DNA of 64,000 nucleotides from JAJKIP01 sp037200685 (GTDB taxonomy: Bacteria > Bacteroidota > Bacteroidia > Chitinophagales > Chitinophagaceae), in assembly GCA_037200685.1 (NCBI GenBank), contig JBBCIG010000019.1, positions 186,001-250,000 of the forward strand. The letters are read 5' to 3'. A program made the translations under genes and the position numbers. The notes beneath the pieces were generated by a model. The model worked only from the letters and a program-made list of their open reading frames with translations, was not told the origin of the DNA and did not search any database. Shown in pieces: positions 49,863 through 59,045 of this stretch; the stretch's first letter is position 1; the number at the start of each line of letters is the position of its first letter.

Positions 49863-50848
49863 TCATCCATTTCATAAATAACATGCACCTGGTTCCTTAT
49901 TTTATCCATTAACATGATCAGGTCGAGGCTGAAGTGGTGAGGGAAGACATCACTTTCTATTTTATTTTCCTCTATACAGTTCAGCACTTCCTCTGTTTCA
50001 AAATGAAGGCCATGGCCTTCCCACCGGCAGGGTAAAATTATTTTTCCTTCATTATATACATTCAGTTCAAGGCCCGCCGCTTTTTCAAACCACGGGTTTA
50101 GAATTTTTATAATGCCTTTTTCGCCGATTATTTCCGCCGGCATTTCTGTTTGTGATATCAATGAAGATTCAAGGATGGCTTGCTGCCCGTTTTTATAATG
50201 AAATAACATAGAGCAGTTTTCATCTACTCCTTCTTCGGATAAAGAGCCAATCGCTTTTATCGTATCAGGTTTACCTAATAATAATAAAGCAAGAAAGACA
50301 GGATAAATGCCGAGGTCGAGCAATGAACCGCCACCCATTGCCGGATCAAAATACCTGCTTCCGGGATCATGCGGCGCTTTATACGAAATAGATGCTTTTA
50401 CTGAAATGATATTCCCGATCTTTCCCGCATTGATCAGCTCCATCATCAGTTTTATACTGGGCAGAAAACGAAGCCACATGCCTTCCATTAAAAAAGTATT
50501 GTTGATCCTGGCAGTATCAATCAATTCCATACTTTGGTTAGCATTAATGGTCAACGGCTTTTCACATAAGACCGGTATTTTCTTTTTCAAACAGGCCAGC
50601 ACCTGTTCATGATGTAATGCATGCGGCGAAGCGACATAGACGATATCTATGTCGGCCTTTTCAATAAAATCATCCAGCTCCATAAATACCTGCGGCACAT
50701 TAAATTCTTTTGCGAATTGCAGTGTGTTTTTTTCAGTATGGCCCAGTACCGCCTGCACCAGTTGCGTTGAACTTATCAAGGACAGGTCTTTTACAAAATC
50801 ACGGGCGATGCTACCGGGCCCGACAATGCCCCATTTAGTTATTTTCAT
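49859..50848 (-). CDS. Gfo/Idh/MocA-family oxidoreductase
   Basis: 329 residues, intact. NAD(P) motif KWGIVGPGSIARDFVKDL, VYVASPHALHHEQV, VLCEKPLTINANQSMELID (EKP lysine) and GGGSLLDLGIYPVFLALLLLG (catalytic region). It resembles dimeric dihydrodiol dehydrogenase-like sugar dehydrogenases. First gene of the five-gene operon ending at 45970; its stop overlaps the MscS start. Confidence 0.88.
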   Translation of the reverse strand: MKITKWGIVGPGSIARDFVKDLSLISSTQLVQAVLGHTEKNTLQFAKEFNVPQVFMELDDFIEKADIDIVYVASPHALHHEQVLACLKKKIPVLCEKPLTINANQSMELIDTARINNTFLMEGMWLRFLPSIKLMMELINAGKIGNIISVKASISYKAPHDPGSRYFDPAMGGGSLLDLGIYPVFLALLLLGKPDTIKAIGSLSEEGVDENCSMLFHYKNGQQAILESSLISQTEMPAEIIGEKGIIKILNPWFEKAAGLELNVYNEGKIILPCRWEGHGLHFETEEVLNCIEENKIESDVFPHHFSLDLIMLMDKIRNQVHVIYEMDE

Positions 50849-50939
50849 TGGTGGTGTGTTTTAGGTTTTCAATAAATGCCTTGTTGTGCTATTCCATTTA
50901 CATGCCACATTCCCGGAAGTTATAAAATGAAACCCGGGC

Positions 50940-51536
50940 TTAAGATTTATTTTTTATTATCCCTTTTACAAGGCTTTTCCATTGCGGTTTATTAAAGCCT
51001 GCGATGGCAGCGATCGCCACGATAGCGTTCCTGATCTTATGTAACAAATTTTTTGTCGCAGTGTTCGGAATTTCATTTCTTCCAATAACAGAAGCCGTAA
51101 TCTTTTTTCCTTTTCTTTCTACTAAGAAACTACTGGTAGCATCCGGGGTAAAAAAATGAATTACTTCCCCATTTTTTTCAAATGGGGGAATGGCCGGCCT
51201 TACACGAATGGCCGCCCTGTCATAATCCTGTTGCTGTTCCGCTTCTGTTGCTTCTACCCTTACCCAATCATAGCCCGGGGCCGGTGGTATGTTAATGCGG
51301 AAATAATTTCCTTTTTCCGGATCAGTAAATATTTTCTCACCTTCTTTATTTACTAACTGAAAATCTGCGCTCAGCCGGCCAGCCAGTGAATGCCATTTAT
51401 TTACATTCAACAAATTCAACTTTGCATTTTCAAATATTTTTTTCGCAGTTAGCATATCCTTCGCTTGAACGGAATAAGCCGATACAGACTTACCGCCTTT
51501 CAGTTGTTTGGGAACTATTGCTTTTCCTTTTTTCAT
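50940..51536 (-). CDS. Hypothetical conserved protein
   Basis: 198 residues from ATG 51536 (an upstream start at 51602 is possible but leaves an arginine-rich leader). Features: WHSLAGRLSADFQLVNKEGEK, PAPGYDWVRVEATEAEQQQDYDRAAIRVRPA, FFTPDATSSFLVERKGKKITASVIGRNEIPN and a C-terminal hydrophobic helix AIVAIAAIAGF. No family is recognised with confidence. Divergent from the eight-PAS kinase. Confidence 0.55.
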   Translation of the reverse strand: MKKGKAIVPKQLKGGKSVSAYSVQAKDMLTAKKIFENAKLNLLNVNKWHSLAGRLSADFQLVNKEGEKIFTDPEKGNYFRINIPPAPGYDWVRVEATEAEQQQDYDRAAIRVRPAIPPFEKNGEVIHFFTPDATSSFLVERKGKKITASVIGRNEIPNTATKNLLHKIRNAIVAIAAIAGFNKPQWKSLVKGIIKNKS

Positions 51537-51968
51537 AATTCTTATCGTGACTTTTTTTAAAGAACGGGGGAACCTTAATTTAGCAAAACCAAGGCCATCC
51601 AATCAGTATACAGGATAAGTGAGCAAGGCATAGAAGTAGTGTGAAACACATCGCTGTTTTTCTTATATTTATAAAGTGTAGAAATATTTCTACAATCGTA
51701 ACAAACACAAAATTTAATTTTAACTATCAACGCTTAAAAATCATGTCGGTAGCGGGTTTCAGCGGCTGTTTTTAGAATCGATTTCCGGCATAATTTTAAC
51801 CGGGTATTATTGGCTTAAAACGAATATTCCAGGTACGCTGCATTTCCTCTCTGATGCTTCTTTTAACCAAGCGACTTATTTTATCTGAAAGATCGGTACT
51901 GATATAATAAAGTAAGGATAGAAGTGTTTATGGGGTAGAAAAACCGTCCAGCAAAAGATTTTATTGTT
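51537..51968. other. Divergent intergenic region
   Basis: 432 bases between a minus-strand gene and the eight-PAS kinase. It contains the perfect palindrome at 51677-51694 and otherwise AT-rich sequence. No gene, tRNA or repeat module was recognised. Promoters for both flanking genes must lie here. Confidence 0.6.
51677..51694. promoter_or_regulatory. TGTAGAAATATTTCTACA palindrome, candidate operator
   Basis: Perfect 18-base palindrome in a divergent promoter region, 275 bases before the kinase start and 140 bases from the opposite gene. Related to 42947-42962 and 58811-58826. A dimeric regulator could bind it; none is identified. Confidence 0.5.
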
Positions 51969-54900
51969 GTGTCAAAAAACAATGTGATAGAAAAGGATTT
52001 TAAAGAATTATTGACTGCACAGGAAAAAGAAATAAAATTTCACCGGCGTTTTCTTTCCGATCTTTTCCTGCAGGCGCCAGTGGCTATCTGCATGCTTCGC
52101 GGACAGGCCCATGTGGTGGAAGTTATCAATGAAAGCATGCTTGAAATAATGGGCCGCACACTTGATCAACTGATCAATAAACCCATATTTGAAGCATTAC
52201 CCGATGCAGTTAACCAGGGGTATGAACAAATACTGAACAGTGTTTACAAAACGGGACAGCGGTTTACAACAGGCGAATTACCTATAAATTTATACAGGAG
52301 TGGAAAAAAAGAAACGCTCTTTGTAAAATTTATATGCGAACCCTTTTATGAAAATGCCGTCGTTTCAGGTATCATCGTTATCGCAGATGAAATCACGGAA
52401 TTGGTTAAAAGCCGGGAAAAGGCCAGGGAAAGTGAAGCAGAATATAAGCAGTTGATTGAAACGCTGCCTTTGGCGATGTACACTTGCGATAAAGAAGGGC
52501 GTATCACTCTTTTTAATGATGTAGCGGTGAAATTATGGGGCGAGAGGCCGACGCTTAATGATGATAATGTGAAGTATTGCGCTTGTTATAAAGTGTGGAT
52601 GGAAGAAGGTGTATTTGTTTCTCCGGAAAAAACACCCATGGCCATCACATTGCAAACAGGACGGTCTTTTCGCAATGTAGAAGCATTAGTGGAGCGGAAG
52701 GATGGCGGAAAATTTTATGCGAGTGTGAATGTTGATCCATTATTTGACAGCCATGGAAATATAAAAGGGGCGATTAATATTTTCCAGGATATTAGTGACA
52801 GGAAAGCTATTGAATTGGCATTGCGTGAAAGTGAACAACGTTACCGTCACTTGCTGCAGGGATTACCCGCAGCCATTTATACTACTGATATCAATGGATA
52901 TATAACATTATATAACGCCGCCGCGGCGAAACTATGGGGCAGGGAACCGGAGATAGGAAAAGATATGTGGTGCGGCTCCTGGAAAATTTATCAACCTGAT
53001 GGCGTAACGCTTCTTCCTTTGGATGAATGCCCGATGGCCATTTTGCTGAAGGAACACCGAAAAGTTCCCGGTGTGGAAATTATTGTTGAGAATCCTGATG
53101 GCGAAAGGAGACATATTCTTCCACACCCAGAACCCATCTATGATTTTTCCGGTAAGATGATCGGCGCTGTAAATATGCTGGTAGATATCACTGAAAGGAA
53201 AATGGTGGAAGAACGGATGGCGAGGTTTGAAGCAATTGTACAGTCTTCAGAAGATGCCATCATTAGTAAAACATTGAACGGTGTTATCACAAGCTGGAAC
53301 CCCGCTGCGGAAAGATTATTTGGCTATACCGAAAGCGAAATGCTCGGGGAACATATTTTTAAAATTATTCCTAAAGACCGGTTTGATGAAGAACCGAAAA
53401 TAATTGAACGGCTTCGTAATGGAGAACGGGTAGAGCATTTTGAAACAAAGCGTATTACAAAAGACGGAATGCTGGTTGATATTTCTTTAACGATATCACC
53501 GGTAAAAGATTCACAGGGTAATATTATCGGCGCTTCAAAGATCGCAAGGGATATTACCAAACAAAAATTATTGAATGAAGCGTTGCGTGTCAGCGAAGAG
53601 CGTTTACGCATGGCCGGTGAATCCGCGAAATTAGGAACCTGGGAATTTCATCCGCTTACAAAGAAATTAATATGGTCTGCGGAATGTAAAAAGATTTATG
53701 GTTTCCCCGAAAATGAGGGAGTTGAAAGTAAGTATGTTGCTGAGCACACGTATCCTGATGATGCGGAACTCGTTAGTACCGAAGTGGAAAAAGTAATGTA
53801 TCCTGGCAACAAAGAAAATTTTCAATTGGAGTATCGTATTATCAGGGAACCGGACAGGAAAGTGAGATGGGTGAGAGTGCATGGTAAAGTATTCTTTGAT
53901 GATGAAAACAAACCTGATCGTTTCATCGGCACCATGCTGGATATCTCAGAAGAAAAGGAATCGGTACAACAAATAGAGGAAAAAGAAGATCGGCTGAGGA
54001 TGGCGGTCGTGACCGCCAAGCTGGGAACCTGGGAATACAATCCGGTTACCAGTGAATTTTTCTGTTCTGAAGAAAGTAAAAGAATATGCGGTCTTCCTGA
54101 AAAGATACACCCGGATTTTCAAACGATAATAAATTATATACACGAAGAAGACAAAGATTATTTTGTTCAGAAAATAGAAAATGCGATTAATCCCGCTAAC
54201 GGAAAATTTGATATGCAACTGCGTATCTACCGGTATGAAGATAAAGGCATGCGGTGGGTACGGGCGCAGGGGAAAGTATTTTTTGACGGCAACCAGCAAC
54301 CTGAAAGATTGATAGGTACGATGCTGGATATTACAAGAGAAAAACTACAGGAACAGGAACTAAAAGAAAGCGTTGAGTTGTTTCAAACCATGGCTGATAA
54401 TGTACCTGCTATGATCTGGATGTCAGGCTCTGATAAATTCAATGATTATTTTAATAAAACATGGCTGCAGTTTACAGGCCGCACTCCTGAAGAGGAAAGT
54501 AATGAAGGTTGGCTGGAAGGTGTGCATGCCGAAGACAGGCAAAAATGCGTGGATACCTATAATGAATCAGTGCAAACGCAAAAAGAGTTTTATACAGAAT
54601 ATCGTCTCAGGCGGCATGACGGCCAATATCGCTGGGTAGCTGATAAATCAGTTCCACGATTTTCAAGCGATGGCGAATTTCTTGGTTTCATCAGCGCCTG
54701 CATGGATATTGATGACCAGAAAAGGTTTAGGGAAAAAATAATGGCGAATGAGCTATTATTTAAAACAATTACTAATGCGCCGCCGGTTGGTTTGTGGATG
54801 ACGGATGTGAATGCGCAAAACACATTTGTAAACGATACCTGGATACAATGGACAGGCATACCTTACGAACAACAAAAAGGTGTGGGTTGGCTGAGTAAAG

Positions 54901-55793
54901 TAATAGATGAAGATAAAAAAGAAGCGCCTGCAAAGTTTTGGGATGCAATGACAAGGCGTGTGGCATATAAAACAGAATTCAGGATTATAAGAAAAGATGG
55001 TGAAATGCGCTGGTGCCTTACAGAAGGATTTCCTTATTATGATATTGATGGTGAGTTTGCCGGCTACGCTGGGTCTGTAACCGATATTACAGATATGAAA
55101 AGGTTGGAACAGCGTAAAGATGATTTTATAAAAATGGCGAGCCATGAATTAAAAACGCCTGTTACCACTATCAAAGGTTATATACAGTTGATGCTTAAAA
55201 TGTTTACAAGCGAAAAGAATATTTTTCTTTCGGAATCGCTTTTCACCATTGATAAGCAGGTTTCCAAACTTTCCAAGCTGATCGCTGACTTGCTGGATGC
55301 GACAAGAATTGAAACAGGGCAGCTGCTGATCAACCACGAGGTTGTCCGCCTTACGGAAATTATCCAGGATATAGTAAAAGATTTCCGTACAACATCGCTC
55401 ACTCATACGGTTGTATTTAACAACCACTCAGATCCATTAATTTATGCCGACAGGGACCGCATCACGCAGGTGATCAGTAATTTGCTAAGCAATGCGATTA
55501 AATATTCGCCCAAGGCGTCTACTGTAGTGATAGAAACTCACCAGGATGAAAAAGAGGTAATTGTTTCTATTCGTGACTATGGAATAGGTATCGATGAAAA
55601 AGACCATCATAAAATCTTTGAACGGTTTTTTCGTGTTTCTGATAAACAGGAAAACACATTCCCGGGTTTTGGCATAGGCCTTTTCATTGTTAAAGAAATT
55701 GTTTCGTTGCACAAAGGAAAAGTGTGGGTGGAAAGCGCCAAAGGCAAAGGCGCTATATTTTATTTTTCGTTACCTGTTTATGAAGAGAAATAA
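51969..55793 (+). CDS. Eight-PAS sensor histidine kinase
   Basis: 1274 residues, intact, soluble. PAS-like domains begin near residues 28, 157, 285, 410, 540, 670, 797 and 925. Typical starts are LPAAIYTTDINGYITLYN (285 region), FEAIVQSSEDAIISKTLNG (410) and AKLGTWEF / AKLGTWEY (540 and 670, PAS_3 type with PAC motifs RWVR). HisKA follows with the phosphorylated His near 1059 (MASHELKTPVTTIKGYIQLM), then HATPase (NLLSNAIKYSP, DYGIGIDEKDHHKIFERFFR, FGIGLFIVKEIV). Start is GTG at 51969. The receiver gene 109 bases downstream is the likely partner. No membrane span, so it senses a cytoplasmic signal. Confidence 0.93.
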   Translation: MSKNNVIEKDFKELLTAQEKEIKFHRRFLSDLFLQAPVAICMLRGQAHVVEVINESMLEIMGRTLDQLINKPIFEALPDAVNQGYEQILNSVYKTGQRFTTGELPINLYRSGKKETLFVKFICEPFYENAVVSGIIVIADEITELVKSREKARESEAEYKQLIETLPLAMYTCDKEGRITLFNDVAVKLWGERPTLNDDNVKYCACYKVWMEEGVFVSPEKTPMAITLQTGRSFRNVEALVERKDGGKFYASVNVDPLFDSHGNIKGAINIFQDISDRKAIELALRESEQRYRHLLQGLPAAIYTTDINGYITLYNAAAAKLWGREPEIGKDMWCGSWKIYQPDGVTLLPLDECPMAILLKEHRKVPGVEIIVENPDGERRHILPHPEPIYDFSGKMIGAVNMLVDITERKMVEERMARFEAIVQSSEDAIISKTLNGVITSWNPAAERLFGYTESEMLGEHIFKIIPKDRFDEEPKIIERLRNGERVEHFETKRITKDGMLVDISLTISPVKDSQGNIIGASKIARDITKQKLLNEALRVSEERLRMAGESAKLGTWEFHPLTKKLIWSAECKKIYGFPENEGVESKYVAEHTYPDDAELVSTEVEKVMYPGNKENFQLEYRIIREPDRKVRWVRVHGKVFFDDENKPDRFIGTMLDISEEKESVQQIEEKEDRLRMAVVTAKLGTWEYNPVTSEFFCSEESKRICGLPEKIHPDFQTIINYIHEEDKDYFVQKIENAINPANGKFDMQLRIYRYEDKGMRWVRAQGKVFFDGNQQPERLIGTMLDITREKLQEQELKESVELFQTMADNVPAMIWMSGSDKFNDYFNKTWLQFTGRTPEEESNEGWLEGVHAEDRQKCVDTYNESVQTQKEFYTEYRLRRHDGQYRWVADKSVPRFSSDGEFLGFISACMDIDDQKRFREKIMANELLFKTITNAPPVGLWMTDVNAQNTFVNDTWIQWTGIPYEQQKGVGWLSKVIDEDKKEAPAKFWDAMTRRVAYKTEFRIIRKDGEMRWCLTEGFPYYDIDGEFAGYAGSVTDITDMKRLEQRKDDFIKMASHELKTPVTTIKGYIQLMLKMFTSEKNIFLSESLFTIDKQVSKLSKLIADLLDATRIETGQLLINHEVVRLTEIIQDIVKDFRTTSLTHTVVFNNHSDPLIYADRDRITQVISNLLSNAIKYSPKASTVVIETHQDEKEVIVSIRDYGIGIDEKDHHKIFERFFRVSDKQENTFPGFGIGLFIVKEIVSLHKGKVWVESAKGKGAIFYFSLPVYEEK

Positions 55794-55902
55794 TACCCTC
55801 TCAAAACAAATAAGTCCAAATAAGATGTTATTGGATGAAAGAATTAAATAAGGCTTTGTTTTTGCTGTTACTTTACCTGTTACGATAAACTCATGAAAGA
55901 AA

Positions 55903-56280
55903 ATGACGAACACTGCGCAAAAAATATTAGTAGTTGAGGACGATCCTGATATTGGGATGATGCTGAAGATGATGCTGGAGTATAAAGGTTATACTGTTAC
56001 GGTGTCTGAAAGAGCTGAACAGGCGAATGATATTATCCGCAGTAATGCGGATCTTAATCTTATCATTATGGACATGCTGCTGTCCGGATCAAACGGTATT
56101 GATATTTGTGCCGGCCTTAAGCAGGACACTACTACTTCCCACTTACCTGTAATTATGATTTCGGCCCATCCTAATGCAAGAGAAATTTGTTTGCAGGCCG
56201 GCGCTGATGATTTTATAGAAAAGCCATTTGAAATGGATGCCTTGCTGAATAAAGTCAACAGCCTTATCATTAAACAATAA
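55903..56280 (+). CDS. Single-domain response regulator
   Basis: 125 residues, intact. KILVVEDDPDIGMMLKMMLEYKGY (acidic pocket), phosphoacceptor Asp57 in LIIMDMLLSGSNG, PVIMISAHPN and Lys in DDFIEKPFEMDALL. No output domain. It follows the eight-PAS kinase in the same direction and is probably its phosphoryl acceptor. Confidence 0.9.
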   Translation: MTNTAQKILVVEDDPDIGMMLKMMLEYKGYTVTVSERAEQANDIIRSNADLNLIIMDMLLSGSNGIDICAGLKQDTTTSHLPVIMISAHPNAREICLQAGADDFIEKPFEMDALLNKVNSLIIKQ

Positions 56281-56551
56281 TCATTTCCCGAAAATTATAT
56301 TGGAGCAGATTGAATTCAATAAATCTCCGCTTGATAGTAATGGTCTAATCTGTATTTCACGAAGTGAAATAATCAGTATTCATTTATCCATCCGTGTTCA
56401 AAAAGTAACAGCCGTTAAGGAAAGGAACACGGATGCCACGGAGTAAACGAATACCCACGGATTTTTCTGCTTCGCAGAAATGTAGCATTATCAGTTAAGG
56501 TCTATATTTTTACTTTTTACTTTTGATTTTAAATTTGTATAATAAAAAAAA
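56281..56551. other. Gene-free spacer with 'acacggat' repeat remnant
   Basis: Convergent region. It contains 'tatttcacgaagtgaaata' (inverted pair, 56351-56370), 'ggaacacggatgccacggag' and 'acccacggatttttctgcttcgcagaa' type sequence (56425-56480), a motif class also seen at 24583-24700. No gene. Confidence 0.5.
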
Positions 56552-56576
56552 CCCCTTCGCCATTGGGCCGAAGGGG
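56552..56576 (-). terminator. Rho-independent terminator
   Basis: Stem ccccttcg / cgaagggg with a 9-base loop. On the minus strand it is followed by eight T. It lies 46 bases after the stop of the T9SS-sorted protein and is oriented for that gene. Confidence 0.82.
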
Positions 56577-56622
56577 CCAGGTAAAAAACCCTGAGCATGT
56601 CCGTTCTGGTTGTATCTTAAAT

Positions 56623-58521
56623 CTATCTTACGACTGATAGCCTTGTACTTAAAATTTCGTCATCACTAATAACCTGTATCGTGTATATTCCTGATTGAAT
56701 ACGGTTAAGGCTATTATTAAATGAAATACTGTTGACACCCTGCACCAATTGGTTCTGTTGTTTCAGTACCACTCTTCCCGCAGCGTCTGTCACTCTTATT
56801 TCAACACTCTTTTTCGTATCCGATTTTACACGAATAGTCGCTATACCACCGCTGATCACCGGGTTAGGGCTTACTGTAATACCTGATACTGCATTTACAT
56901 CTTTGCGTATCATGATAGTATTACTGTATTTATAATTACCATCGATATCTACCATTTTCAAGCGATAGAAGAAAATAGAACCGCTTTGTGAAGACAGGTC
57001 ATCTGTATATTGATACTTAGCTGTAGTAGTGGCGTGTTGCGAAGCAACAGCGCCAATAGCTGTATAATAAGAATTATCAGTACTTCTTTCTATTTCAAAA
57101 TGGTCAAAGTTTACTTCGTTCGCTGTTTCCCAGTTTAATAAAGAACTTCCGTTGCGATAGCTGCCGGAGAACGCTGTTAAATCAACAGGAAGCGTAATGT
57201 TCGAGCAAAAATTAATTACTGTTGCATCGTCAGGTGAGGCTGTGTTCGGGTCATTCGAAAGATCTTCCGTGCCGATACCAGCAGGTAAATTTGAAATCTT
57301 TGATTGAATGGAAATAGGTGTATAGGTTCCACCTGTTGTTACTAATTTTAATTTAATAGTGAACGTCTTAAGATTATTGTCAACATCTCCATATACGAAA
57401 GGTGATTTAAGGGATGTAATCGTTATTTTATTCAAAACAGATACAGGTGATACACCTGAGTTGGATAACGTTACCTGTGATGCGCTATTGGAAGGTAACA
57501 GGCCCAGGTTAAAAAGGCGTTGTGCGATCACTGTCGGAGTTTCAGTGATTGAAAAACGGTTACTTGGTATAGTGAACCCATACGTTAAACCGCTTTGGGC
57601 GATATTCGAACTGTTTTGCATTTTAACCGTGATATCAAATGTCGGATTAGGGTTTGCAGTTGTTGGGCAAATAGCGTTTGGAACAGTGAGTTCATGCGCT
57701 AAGCGGAAACTGCAACTGCAACCATCGGCAAGCTGGTAAGTTGGGCCCGTACCTGTAGCTGTAATTGCAGCAGTAGACTTATTGATAGAGTAAAAACCAC
57801 CATCTGAACGGTAACCATACAACGTTCCATTTTCTGTAAAGAAAAGACCAGCCATAAAAATGGAATTATTGCCGCTGCCATAAGCGCCTACCAATGTCAA
57901 AGCACCTGTGCTTTTATTTATTTTATATAATCGCTTATTAGTCGAGTTAGTGGTGCCATACATTTGCCCGTCGGTAGGATCAACAGCTATATCAGCGAAA
58001 TCTGCAAAAATAGCATTCGTACTTCCGACAATGTAAGCAGTAGGATTATTAACGATAGGGCTTGAAATTTTCATCAACCGGTCGTCATTTGTTGTAAAAT
58101 AAAAAATCCCATCTGCATCAAAACAACCGGCATAGCTTTTTTCATTATTATTAGTACCACCGATTTCCCCTATATCATTGACGTTTGTTCCTCCCGAACC
58201 GATTTTCACCAGTTTTGGCTTCGCACCAGTGACAGGGTAGCGTACCGCATACATATACCCATCGGCGGGGTTAATACCAATAGCATTAAAACCAATGGTG
58301 TTAGGAGCTGTTACGAAAGCAGCAGGGTTCACATTGCTTCCGGTGAACGACAATTGTTTAATGCTGGTAGCCGAAGTAGAAGATTCAGCATCTCCATGGC
58401 TTACCAGGAATTTACCATTACAATAAATGGGTGTGTTTTGTGCCTGGGTTTCTGCATTTACCGCAAAAACCGCAAGGGTCAGGAAGAGTAAAAACTTCCT
58501 TAAAAGTGTAAAGTTTGACAT
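56623..58521 (-). CDS. Secreted protein with T9SS type A sorting domain
   Basis: 632 residues, intact. Signal peptide LLRKFLLFLTLAVFAVNAETQAQ. The N-terminal half has propeller-like repeats (GFNAIGINPADGYMYAV, DFADIAVDPTDGQMYGTT, FMAGLFFTENGTLYGYR; DUF6923-like). A middle beta region follows, then LPVDLTAFSGSYRNGSSLLNWETANEVNFDHFEIERS (fibronectin-like segment common before sorting domains). The C-terminal sorting domain is ITVSPNPVISGGIATIRV … GIYTIQVISDDEILSTRLSVVR. Exported by the Bacteroidota-specific type IX system and probably held on the surface. Function unknown. Confidence 0.9.
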   Translation of the reverse strand: MSNFTLLRKFLLFLTLAVFAVNAETQAQNTPIYCNGKFLVSHGDAESSTSATSIKQLSFTGSNVNPAAFVTAPNTIGFNAIGINPADGYMYAVRYPVTGAKPKLVKIGSGGTNVNDIGEIGGTNNNEKSYAGCFDADGIFYFTTNDDRLMKISSPIVNNPTAYIVGSTNAIFADFADIAVDPTDGQMYGTTNSTNKRLYKINKSTGALTLVGAYGSGNNSIFMAGLFFTENGTLYGYRSDGGFYSINKSTAAITATGTGPTYQLADGCSCSFRLAHELTVPNAICPTTANPNPTFDITVKMQNSSNIAQSGLTYGFTIPSNRFSITETPTVIAQRLFNLGLLPSNSASQVTLSNSGVSPVSVLNKITITSLKSPFVYGDVDNNLKTFTIKLKLVTTGGTYTPISIQSKISNLPAGIGTEDLSNDPNTASPDDATVINFCSNITLPVDLTAFSGSYRNGSSLLNWETANEVNFDHFEIERSTDNSYYTAIGAVASQHATTTAKYQYTDDLSSQSGSIFFYRLKMVDIDGNYKYSNTIMIRKDVNAVSGITVSPNPVISGGIATIRVKSDTKKSVEIRVTDAAGRVVLKQQNQLVQGVNSISFNNSLNRIQSGIYTIQVISDDEILSTRLSVVR

Positions 58522-59045
58522 GCTTCAGAATTTATATAATAAAAAAACTTCAGTTTGTATTTAAACTGGCTTCAAGGGGAGGATGATAATGCGGAAATAG
58601 CAAAGGATATAAAGGAAGGCCTATAGAAGATTGGTGGCACAAGCGTAATGCGATGTTGTCAATAATGTATAATGACAATGCATTAAACCTGCACGAAAAA
58701 TAAACTCAGTCTTTTTGTAGGTATTGGGTACGGTAAGGGGTGGTAGGTTTCTTCAAGGAATAGACACGAGGTAAAACTAGTATTCAACTATGGATTATGC
58801 AAGCTTTTACTAAGAAAAATTTCTACTGTTTTTGTTAAAAGCTGAGTATGTTTCACTTGCGTTTCTATGTATAACTACGATATTTTTGTTTTAAATGAGT
58901 TATGTATATGATAAATCAAATATTTTTAGCCCGGCTTTTGTTTTTTATGGCATCGCCTGTTGCGACGCTCCGTTTATCTTTCGGTTTCCATGGCATCTTT
59001 CCCTTCCTAACGAAACTGAACAATTAACTCAAATCATTTTGAATT
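58522..59045. other. Divergent intergenic region with repeat module
   Basis: 524 bases without a gene. It includes an imperfect GTAGAAA-type palindrome (taagaaaaatttctac, 58811-58826) and, at 58930-58990, the dispersed module 'gcccggcttttg … ggcatcgcctgttgcgacgctccg', the inverse of 29612-29652. The rest is unremarkable. Confidence 0.6.
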
